Source of the DNA: Pachyseris speciosa
Taxonomy: Eukaryota; Cnidaria; Anthozoa; Scleractinia; Pachyseridae
Direction of reading: 5' to 3'
Length of the DNA: 64,000 nucleotides
NCBI GenBank assembly: GCA_016490735.1
Contig: JAEMWC010000356.1
Span: forward strand, 550,001 to 614,000
A program made the translations under genes and the position numbers. This document shows, piece after piece, positions 22,011 through 30,674 of this stretch. Below the pieces are notes generated by a model that made no database searches, had not been told where the DNA came from, and saw nothing but the letters and a program-made list of their open reading frames with translations. Position 1 is the first letter of the stretch. Every line of letters starts with the position of its first letter.

Positions 22011-22694
22011 TTTTTTCCTTTTGTTCTAACATATAATCCCAATTTACCGTCTATTAATAGGTTAATCAAAAAGCATATTCATCTTTTGCTTTCATCTCCA
22101 AAACTTAGGAAGCTTTTCCCACCGAATTCTATTATTTCTTCTTTTCGCAGACCTAAGAACCTCAAAGAAATTTTGGCACCTTCTAAGTGCAGTAAGAGCT
22201 CGCTTCAATCAAATACAGCATCCACAGCCGGCTGTTTCACATGTGATAAATCTAGATGCGATCTTTGCAAGAATTTCTTTGTCAACTCCCAAACTTTTTC
22301 CAGCGCACAAACTGGTAAAACCTATTTTGTTCGGCAGAAACTTTCGTGTAATTCCTCAAATGTGATTTATTTGGTTCATTGTAAGAAATGCAATCTCCAG
22401 TATGTTGGATCGACCACCACGGAATTTAAAGTTAGATTTAGAAATCACAAATCGTCCATGAGAACCAATAAGAAGACTTGCGAGGTCGCCACACACTTCA
22501 ACCGAACTCCGCACGTGCTATCGGACTTTACATTTCAATGTATCGATCAAATCCAAACTAACACGTCCGAAAACACTGAACAGCTATTAATTACGAAAGA
22601 AGCATACTGGAGTGCGCAGTTGTTTTCCCTTTCACCTTATGGACTTAATAAAAGACAAGAATTTCATTCAAAAAACCGCATCCATTATACTTAA
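21993..22694 (+). pseudogene. Penelope-like ORF C-terminal part: linker, Cys cluster and GIY-YIG nuclease
   Basis: Real homology starts about 22011 (FFPFVLTYNPNLPSINRLIK). In order: a linker with FRRPKNLKEILAPSK, a CFTCDKSRCDLC metal-binding cluster, and VIYLVHCKKCNLQYVGSTTT with RFRNHKSSM of the GIY-YIG endonuclease, which in this family nicks target DNA. It ends SKNRIHYT then stop. No frameshift in this part, so the copy may be fairly young, but the RT domain that should precede it is absent and the copy cannot be autonomous. Confidence 0.88.
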
Positions 22695-23199
22695 TTTCAG
22701 CAGAGTTTGGACAATAGGTTGCGATTTTCTTAAGGTGCGTATTGGCAGTGAATTTATTTTTATATATTTTAACAAGTCAGTGTGTACCGACTCATTAATT
22801 GTAATCTTTAGCACTTGTAGTTGTTTCAGCGCTCAGGGGCCCTCTTTTGGGGATTCTGTTATTTTTGTGCTAGCTAGGTCATTCAAAGGCTCTTTGTTGG
22901 GAAATTATTACTTATTGTTTAAGGGCCCTCTTTAGGGATTTTGTTATGATACTGACAGGTATGATGATTCAGAGGCCCTTGATGGGGAACCTGTTGCGCT
23001 GCGACAATTACATAACATTTATCACTAGTTCTATTATTGTTGTTATTCCGCATCCTGTTAATTTACCGTAGTCGTTTCATACTTTTTGTACACCTATTGT
23101 TTTTCGTTTCATTGTCTGAGTTACGTAACCCGTATGTAATTTGTAACCATTGTTGTAAAATCATATTTAAGTTGTAGGTTTTTAACATTCTGTTTGTAA

Positions 23200-23223
23200 C
23201 TGACGAAGGTCGAGAGACCGAAA
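23200..23223 (+). ncRNA. Hammerhead-type catalytic core of the plus Penelope copy
   Basis: CTGACGA, then stem GGTC-GAGA-GACC capped by a GNRA tetraloop, then GAAA: the conserved hammerhead core. Stem III could be only the minimal ACGT, and stem I pairs poorly here, so self-cleavage is uncertain. Confidence 0.6.
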
Positions 23224-23391
23224 CGTTTTTTAATCATAAATTTTTAAATTTTTATCGTTTTTTGAACCAAAAGTTGTCCATTTTCGGTCTTTTTAACTGT
23301 TTTTTATCATTCGCCGAATAAGGACTGTGAATCATTAGTGATCCTTTTGGTTCTGCATCTTTCGTTGGCCCAGGAAGCGCTTTCAACCGTC

Positions 23392-23397
23392 TATATA

Positions 23398-23460
<63 letters not shown>
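23392..23460. repeat. TA microsatellite, right of the Penelope insertion
   Basis: Mostly pure TA, with one CTATATATCTATA interruption at its left. It leads directly into the next SINE unit, so with the left block it was probably one microsatellite before the insertion. Confidence 0.9.
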
Positions 23461-23462
<2 letters not shown>

Positions 23463-23588
23463 CTAATTCCCGTCCAGGGAATTTAGAAGCCAGGAAACAC
23501 ACAAAAGTCTCGAAAGAAAAATGTTCCGAGGAATGGCCGACGTGCGATACTACTCACTTCCTAAAATGGCCGCGTTGCCAGCGTGGTT

Positions 23589-23660
23589 GCTCCGGTAGTG
23601 TAGTGTTTATCACGCCCGACTGGTAACTGGGGAACGTCGGTTCGATTCCGACTCGGGGCA
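23589..23660 (+). repeat. SINE tRNA-like head, unit 4
   Basis: The D loop reads AGTGTTTA instead of AGTGGTTA. Otherwise it matches unit 2. It lies right of the Penelope-like insertion. Confidence 0.6.
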
Positions 23661-23919
23661 AGAAGTTTTTCCTTCAATAGAGATGTGTGTCGAAAGCTGA
23701 GTGGCAAACTGTGTTTGCATGGTTCCATAAGTATATTGTTTCTCTGTTTGATTTCAAAAAACAATTGCTACAGGCATGTTGGAGACGATGTTAATGTCTC
23801 AAGTTTCAAGTATTAACATGTGCATGCCCGTGTTCAAGGTGGACGCGAAATTTTGAGCTCCGCCTTCTTGACCTGACTAAGTCGTCTTCTTTCCCTTTTA
23901 CATCTCATCTCCCTCTACT

Positions 23920-24650
23920 ATGCCACAAGAATCCGTTACCTCGCTCAAGCAGGAAAATCAGGCGCTAAAGGAACAAATAGACGCTTTATTCAAGGATGTT
24001 AAGTTACTAAAGGATAAGTGTCAAACCGAAGGAACTACTCAGGCTTCTGGTGACATCAGTAGCAACAAAGCCTCAAATGCTGATAGCGAAAGAAGTTTGC
24101 AGTTTTTAAGCGACGAATATGACTTTACTGCTGCTAATTCTGATGTCTCTGTACAGCTCAAGCATATAACTCGTCGTCTACATGACCTAAGCAATCAAGG
24201 GGAATGCGTGAGCAACACCATTGACGAAGCCGAGGATTACAGTTATCAGTATAATGTTAAAATTATTGGTCTACCGGAGAGTGGCAGTGAATCCGCGCTC
24301 GAAACAAGCTTTCTTTGCGCTAACCTGTTTCGACAAATGGGAGCTGAAGTTTCTTTACAAGACATCGATATAGCGCATCACGTATCGACGAGGCATGAAA
24401 GAGAAGGTCCCAAACCTGTCATTTGTAAATTTGTCAGGTGGCTGGCGAAAAGGAAAGTTATGGAAGTTCGCCAACGAGCGGCTGAAGTTAACCCCACAAG
24501 TATCGGCTTGTCTGCTGATACCGAGCTCAGAGGCATAAGAATCTTTGATCATCTTACTCCCAAAAAAGCAGAAGTTCTTCTTTGAAGCCAAGAAACTCAA
24601 AGAATGTGATCACTTCCGCTTTTGCTGGGCGTGTCCTTCGCTTAATGTAT
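23920..24650 (+). pseudogene. LINE ORF1-like RNA-binding protein, frameshifted
   Basis: ATG at 23920. Residues 5-40 form a Leu/Lys/Glu heptad coiled coil (SLKQENQALKEQIDALFKDV). A central fold from about residue 110 has YNVKIIGLPESG, DIDIAHHVSTRHE and KPVICKFVRWLAKRKVMEVR, the RRM-type pattern of L1-like ORF1 RNA chaperones. The frame ends at TGA 24583-24585. A one-base shift at the A-run near 24560 restores QKFFFEAKKLKECDHFRFCW, so the natural product was longer. Confidence 0.78.
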
Positions 24651-24684
24651 TTTTCTGAGCCCAGAGCACACCAGAGCACACGCC

Positions 24685-25075
24685 ATGTCTCTATTTATCA
24701 CCTCAAATATTCTCCCAATGAACATGCTCTATGTTGAAACTGTTTCTTCTTTAATGTACGACGTCTCACGTTTGTCTGTTCCGTCTAATATGAGTGATCT
24801 CTTTACTAAAGTTAATGAAATACGTACGCACAAGACCAGGAGCTCCTCCTCAGACAACTTTTATATTAAATCTTCGAGTCTGAGCCTGAGCTTAAATCAA
24901 AGGTCTTTTGCCAGATTTGGAGCAAAACTCTGAAATTCCTACCGGAACAAATTTCGACAACTCCCTAAAAGTGCCTTTAAAAAGCATGTACATGGTTTGC
25001 TACTCTCAATGATGGAGGCTGAGGAAGATTATGTTGAAACGCTTATCCTGCATAAAATTACAAATTTTACGTAAC
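24685..25075 (+). pseudogene. LINE ORF2 C-terminal remnant
   Basis: LFTKVNEIRTHKTRSSSSDN, FYIKSSSLSLSLNQRSFARF, GAKL, then (after an in-frame TGA at 24931-24933) NSYRNKFRQLPKSAFKKHVH and EEDYVETL. This is the typical end of cnidarian ORF2: TRSSxxxNFY, SFxRxGxKLW, LPKxxFKxxL. The expected Trp after GAKL is the stop. Confidence 0.72.
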
Positions 25076-25484
25076 ATATGTATACGAAGCATAGTTTTGT
25101 TAGACTTTTTTAACCTTGTTATCCACCTAATTTCGTTTTCATATGATCTTGTTTTCATTCCTTTAATCTAATATTGCTGTAGTTTGTATTGTGATTGTAC
25201 TGATAATTACTGGTAATTCTTAATGGTTCTAGTTGTTGTACTTCCTTTGTAATTTATTTTATTTGTTAATGTGACTAGTTGATCGGTTAACCACGGACTG
25301 TGTATTGCTCTGCCCACGGCGATTACCCTTTGCTATTTGTGGGCGGAGAGGGACTGAACCTTTTGTATCTGTTTGTATCTGATTACCTATTGTTCTACTT
25401 TTATATTATTAGGATTTACTTGGTAAATACGTTGAATAAAATGAAAATCGTTGAATTAAAAAAAAAAAAAAAAAAGAATTAATT

Positions 25485-25605
25485 AGCTCCCACCAGGAGC
25501 GAGTTTCAGGTGTCAAGTTTTAAATTTTAACTAGTAACTCTCTTTCTCTCTTACTATAATTAAAATTTAAAAATTGACATCCAAAACTCGCTCCTGGAGG
25601 GAGCT
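25485..25605. repeat. 121-bp palindromic MITE
   Basis: Ends AGCTCCCACCAGGAGCGAGT / ACTCGCTCCTGGAGGGAGCT. Further pairing through AAATTTTAA/TTAAAATTT blocks. It sits 10 bases after the LINE poly-A tail. Confidence 0.8.
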
Positions 25606-27829
25606 TCATGTAATAATTAATACTTGAATCCCTAGATGTTAATGGCGTCTCCAGCTTTCGACGCTCTGAAGCGATTGTGTTTTGAAATGGAATGGAGGAA
25701 CCGTCTTCGGGCTAACAGATCCCTTCCAAAATGACCAAAGAAAGACAAACACATATTGGCAAATCTTTTATTTTTATTGTCAGTAATTGCCTGAATAACC
25801 TATAATGCTTATAAATATCTCAATGCTCGGGTGCCCTGTGTTTCCACCCCGGAAACCGCAGGACAGCGAGGAAATGGATTAAATTTCACCAGAAGTAAGA
25901 AATTCTACAGCTGCTTCCAACTCAATGTTGGATGCTTGTATTTCGGAAGTTTTATTAGCCAGTTTCAGGTATTCACTTCCATCTGAAAGAACAAATTTTC
26001 CTTCCTGTTTTCTGAGCTGTGGAGTTTTCCTTCTGGACTTTTTTTTTCATGGAAAGAACCAACATGGCAAGGCAGCGCTTGCTCTTGGTCATCGTTACAT
26101 GTATACAAAGCGCTTACAACGGCGAGTACAGCTAGCTTGTGTGGTCTTTATTTTTCATCCAGAAGGGCTGCAAACTCAGTCCAATTTGCTTTCAAGTGGG
26201 AATTTATATGCTGAGGAAAAATATTTCCCTGTTAACAAACTGCGAAGTCACTGATCCATTCATATAATATACAGAGCAGTATTTCACATTTTAATAAACA
26301 GCACCAGGAAGTACAACTGTGACTGCATGACCCATTTATATTATATACAGAGGAATATTTCACTGTCAGTAGACCACAAACCACAAAGCAAGTGATCCGC
26401 TTCATCATATGCACCGGTCATCATATGCAGACGAATATTTCACTGTTGATAACAACACCGATCATCAAGCCAGCCATGCTGGTTGAAACAAATTTTCAGT
26501 TCGAAAGTGATGGTCCTGGCTTCTGCATTGAACTTTGTCAACTTTAAAAGAAGCACAGAGTCGACAGAAATCCTTCACTGAAGGCAAAAAGTTTTTCTTC
26601 GTTGCCTGGCTTTCTTTTTCGGAGTGAATTCTGGTATTATTTTCACGTGTTCCCAGGAATGCGATCACGTTTAAAATTTGTGGCAAGTCGAATGAGGCTA
26701 TCATCAATCATAATTGATTGGTGGCATGTCATTTCTTCTAATGATTGCCATCAATGGCCCCCAAGTTGGAACACCTGAATCAAGGCACTGATTACAGCAG
26801 CAGTTGAAAAGTGGCAGGCCCAAAAAAGAGAAGAAAGCTGCTGAAGAATGGAAAGGAGTCACTGTCATCTCTCAATAGAGAGCTTGCTCGCAGGCTACAT
26901 ACATTTACACACTGTAATGTACACGTACTGTTGTAATGAAAAGAAAAGTAACCTGACCAGGGCTTTGCTCTAGCAGTGCCCAGTAGCCCCCACTGTGTTT
27001 CTGTAACTTTTTGGATAATTAATTAGTATCAAAAGAAGAATTAAAGAAGAACTATGTGAAATGATAGGTTACTCTTCACTCTTACATAAGTTCATATCAT
27101 TATCTCATCTCATGACCTCTGCAGCACTGGTGCAGTGTTTTACTCACTGAGCTACACCTGTATGAAGCCTCATGCTTTGGGAGCAGGTCAGTTTCCTGCA
27201 CTTCCATGTATGTGTTCCACTAGATAAAATGAGGTGTACGTACCTTACTGCAATGACTATAACAACAATGACACTAATAATAACAACTTTGTTTTAATAT
27301 TTTATCTAACACCTTCATGCAACAGTCAGGACTGGAACATCAGTGGCCCTCATTAATATTGTATTTTTTTTTTCTGTTAGGGACAATTTGCATGAATCAA
27401 AGCTGAGTGTGACAATGATAAGGTAAAGGCAGTCAAAAATGTAATCTTAAAGATCTTCAGTCTTGGTATTTTAATATTAATAGGACATTAACTTAATTAT
27501 ATATCTTGATTTCTGTCATTTGACCAAAGGAAACAAGACAATTAACATTTAAATTAATTACCATGTGGCAGGATTTTCTTTACAAAAGATGTATCATGGT
27601 TTATGACTCATTTCAAATTCAAATTTTAACAATAATTTAGTTATATTACTACCTACTAGAATATCTCATTTTGAAACCTTTTTAGTGCTGTGGCTTTGAA
27701 GGTCAGGGAAGTATTACAGAGATTAAATTTCACCTTTTCTCTTCCAAATGTACAATTTGTTAATCATGATTTGTTACAAAATGATTGTACTGTAGAGACC
27801 AAGGCAATGAAATCACTACAGATTTCTTC
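25606..27829. other. Intergenic stretch with minor repeats
   Basis: No gene recognised. At 26255-26450 a phrase like TATACAGAG-(G/C)A-ATATTTCACTGT recurs three times at 75-90 base spacing. At 26883-26905 is a fragment of the TAGCCTGC-type MITE, and at 27105-27170 a tRNA-like fragment. Confidence 0.4.
27105..27170 (-). repeat. tRNA-like SINE fragment
   Basis: Minus strand AGGTGTAGCTCAGTGAGTAA followed by a CTGCAGAGGTCATGAGATGA B-box-like part. Both are degraded. Confidence 0.4.
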
Positions 27830-28000
27830 ACAAAGAAACAAGTTACAGACAGTCTGTTCAGTTTGGAGCATTTTGGAAAGAAAAAAAGAACTTGCTCCGA
27901 CAAAGGGCTAATGCTCGAAACGTCAGCTAATCAAATCCCTGTACGGTGGTCAATTTACATTAAAATCAACTCCATTGCTAACTGGAATATTTCAGAAAAG
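27830..28000 (+). mobile_element. Penelope-like terminal fragment with degenerate hammerhead core
   Basis: CTCCGACAAAGGGCTAATGC followed by TCGAAACGTCAGCTAAT, then GTACGGTGGTCAATTTACAT. The same block recurs at 44742-44860 and, inverted, at 42483-42592. CCGACAA in place of CTGANGA makes ribozyme activity unlikely. Confidence 0.6.
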
Positions 28001-28724
28001 TCACCGGCAGGCCTTAACTAAGCATTCAGTATGAGCACTTGCTTAAAATTTAATCCATCAAACCTAAACATTCCAGAAGGCTGAGTGAATTTTAATGCAC
28101 TATCTTGTTGTTAGGAATTTGTTGCTAATAGTGCAAGTGATGTTGAAAGTGAAGAGTTCGATAATGCTTTGAGTACCACTTACAGCTGTACCCGGCTTTG
28201 GTTAGCAAGCTCATCAGGTATGGATTGAAAAATGTAAAGTTTCACATGTGATTATTCTGGTTAAGCCAAACTGATTCTATGTAGAATTCATGTTAACATT
28301 AATATTTTTTGTGTTATTGAACATTATATGAAGTGCCTTGTTATGTCAGCCACAGAGACCGAATCTCAATCCTTAATTTAATATGAAATTATTGACTGAG
28401 TGGGCAAGGTGGCCTTTGGCAATCCATTTTGGCAAGCCATTTTGGTTGCTAATTTTGAAAAAAGGCCAGTTATCTCGCATTCCAGTCAGACACTCCATAA
28501 TGAAACTACTCAAGTACAAACTACTCAAGTCCTGCAACTTGTGGGCCAAATACCAAAAAAATCTGGAAGAGCATTTTCAAGTAAATTGGATTAAAGTTGT
28601 GAAGGCCGGGTTTGTTCATTCCTGAATTTTTCTTCAAGCTTTGCAGGGAAATATTAAGCTTTTGCACTTTTTTCTCTGTTCAAGGAATTACCATGGTAGC
28701 AAAACATTTAAATTCACCGGCATT

Positions 28725-28852
28725 GAGCTTCCTAGGTGGCTGTGATTGTAAAATATTTAAAAGCACGGACAAGTAAAAAAGCTCGTAATTTGCATGAATT
28801 TAGCTGTTTCTGTACTTAAATATCAACAATCACAGCCACCTAAGAGGCTCAA
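28725..28852. repeat. Small palindromic MITE
   Basis: TTGAGCTTCCTAGGTGGCTG pairs with CAGCCACCTAAGAGGCTCAA, and the arms continue through TGATTGT. About 128 bp, no coding content. Confidence 0.75.
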
Positions 28853-28873
28853 TTAAATGCATGCTAGCATGAT

Positions 28874-29073
28874 AATAGACCTTTTTAGCTTGTAGATTTT
28901 GTTTTCTCAATGTAGACCATGTGATCTTCCCAAGGGGATTCGTCCTTTGTCTTTTCATAAATTATGCGTACATGTGCACATGAATAAGGCAAAATTCAAA
29001 GAAACAGTTCTTTAGAGTAAAATCACATGGTCTACATTGGGAAAACAAAACCTACAAGCTAAAAAGGTCTATT
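28874..29073. repeat. 200-bp MITE with AATAGACC ends
   Basis: Ends AATAGACCTTTTTAGCTTGT / ACAAGCTAAAAAGGTCTATT, with arms of about 50 bp through CATGTAGACCATGTGAT-type sequence. The terminal AATAGACCTTTTTA is shared with the 1.8-kb composite at 42593-44421, suggesting the same mobilising enzyme. Confidence 0.8.
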
Positions 29074-29339
29074 CCTTGGACAGAGAAGAAAAGTGTAAAA
29101 GTTTAACATTTAACATTCCTTGTAAAGCTTGAAGAAAAGTGTGAGAATGAGCAAAACCAGCCTTTGATATTTTATTTGCAATTTACTTAAAAACGCACTT
29201 ACAGATTTTTTTTTTCGAATTTGGCCTACAAGTTGTGGGACTTGAGGCATTAACACTTTTGAAGTTCGATATGAAGTGCCTGACTGGATTTTGAGATAAT
29301 TGACCTTTTTCAAAATGAGCGGCCATGCATTATCATTGC

Positions 29340-30107
29340 TATGGTAATGGCTGTTGCTTGGAAACCTTTGAGAAAATAAACTTTGATCATAGCTCGAAAA
29401 GGTGTTGTAGTGCCAAGGAATCGAAGCTTGTATTCCGTAGGAAATTTTTATTTGAATAGGTATACCCTGATGTGAGCCTCCTTAAAGGTGTCTTGAGCAG
29501 CGTTTTAACAAAAAAAATATTCAGGTTATACTACACAAGTAAATAGTGCTTTTCGGGTCCTCTGATTGGCAACTGAAGCCCGGGAATAGTGTTGGCAATT
29601 TTCATAAAGGACTAAAAGTAGCTTATTGGGCAGCTGGATATTCACTGGACAGATGTGGTATATACTTCAAACAGCCATTCACCTCGGTGTCGGTAAAATC
29701 ACAGTTAATTTAATGTGGGAAATTAATTTCAGTTTTCTATTTTGAAGTATTAGCTTTCTCCAAATATCAAGTCACTAACCTCAGGGTGACCTCACATGAG
29801 AACCCTGCAAACCATTCAATCAGAATGAACCTTGCCACCTTTCTACACGAGATAAACAACAGTGTGCCATTTTAGTACGTAATATTTTTTGTTCCCTTCC
29901 ATCCAAAGCTCTTGCTTGCTCAAACTTTTCAATAATAATTATAGCTTGCATAGGGGCTTGTCCAGACATCTAGAATGTTGTTGAAAACTCAAATCCTTGT
30001 GCAACTCAGTGCTATACTTCGGTTAGTTTCTGTACGTTAGCCTTTAAATTCCTTAAATGAATATTTAAATCTTCGAATGATTAAACACCACACTTGAGTT
30101 GGTGTTA
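29340..30107. other. Intergenic stretch, no gene recognised
   Basis: Unique-looking, AT-rich. No repeat or coding signature seen. Confidence 0.4.
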
Positions 30108-30674
30108 GGGCCTGTTTACATGGAGGGAGGGTGTCCCGGCTAACCATGTTACCCTGCTAACCGAGCTACTCTGGGAGGGCCAACTTTTCATACGTTTCTT
30201 TAGAAAACGCATTGAAGCGTTTACATGCTAGACAGGGTAGCCCGCCTTCCCGGGGCACCCTGTCTACTTGCCCAGGGCACCCTTCTAGGCGGGTTAGCTT
30301 TTTGCCATGTAAACGGTTCGTGCCGGGTTATCCCGGCTAGCCGAGGTGAGAAGACCGTGAAAGCAGTGATAAAGTTTAGGTCAACTTTTAAAGTTAACTG
30401 CCCCTGGTGGCAACGATCGATTACCAGAGTGCAAAATAACGACCCTACACACTAAAAAGCGGCCACTAACGGAATAAGCGATCAACAAATTGAACTTACC
30501 GTTAAAAAAAATATTTCTTCGTCCGCTATCTTGTTTGCTGTTCTAACGGCCGATCTAAAAATAGCCCGCCGACTATCCCGCCGGTGAGTTGCAGGTAGAG
30601 GCGAACTATGTTTTTGCCCTCCTAGCCGGGTAACTTGATTAGCCGGGGCACCCTCCGTCCATGTAAACAGGCCC
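30108..30674. repeat. 567-bp MITE with GGGCCTGTTTACATGG ends
   Basis: GGGCCTGTTTACATGGA at the left and TCCATGTAAACAGGCCC at the right are exact inverted repeats. Interior inverted pieces such as CCCGGCTAACC / AGCCGGG continue the foldback. This resembles hAT-type non-autonomous elements. No clean 8-bp target duplication found. Confidence 0.8.

Larger units (their letters stand above)
21001..23391. mobile_element. Two back-to-back Penelope-like element 3' ends
   Basis: Arms 21001-22010 (minus) and 22292-23300 (plus) are about 1 kb long and near-identical in inverted orientation, separated by a 281-bp spacer that belongs to the plus copy only. Each arm carries a GIY-YIG coding region, a GC-richer 3' region with repeated GGGCCCTCTTT-type phrases, and a hammerhead-like core near its outer end. 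Penelope-like elements are known for an RT fused to GIY-YIG, hammerhead motifs and inverted or tandem partial copies. RT itself is missing from both copies. Confidence 0.85.
19731..23750. repeat. SINE array: one inverted and four direct tRNA-headed units
   Basis: About 320-bp units combine a tRNA-like head, a tail with GTGTGTCGAAAGCTGAGTGG and GCCATGAAAGCCGT-type sequence, a TA-rich end, and a next-unit lead CAGGGAATTTAGAAGCCAGG. One unit is inverted (about 19731-19938). Three are in tandem (heads at 20095, 20415 and 20736, period 320-321). A fourth (head at 23589) is separated by a Penelope-like insertion. The array structure is unusual for SINEs, which normally insert singly. Confidence 0.85.
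23900..25474 (+). mobile_element. Internally deleted LINE with poly-A tail
   Basis: It starts with an ORF1-like frame and passes within about 100 bases into an ORF2 C-terminal remnant. It continues with a 3' UTR and ends in an 18-base A run at 25457-25474. The endonuclease and reverse transcriptase are absent, so the deletion joins ORF1 to the end of ORF2. Confidence 0.75.
28445..29330. repeat. Nested palindrome: outer arms around two smaller palindromes
   Basis: Outer arms about 28445-28687 and 29074-29330 are diverged inverted copies. For example, AGTTATCTCGCATTCCAGTC pairs with the complement of GACTGGATTTTGAGATAATT, and TTTTCTTCAAGCTTTGCAGG with CCTTGTAAAGCTTGAAGAAA. Between them lie two tighter palindromes annotated separately. 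Non-coding. Confidence 0.75.

Noticed and set aside
22612..22935. 107-codon frame repeated in both Penelope arms
   Set aside because: It overlaps the GIY-YIG frame and runs into the 3' non-coding region. It appears twice only because the arms are identical.
25022..25045. CTGAGGA...GAAACG as a hammerhead core
   Set aside because: No pairing stem II between the two boxes; the bases encode the LINE ORF2 end EAEEDYVET.
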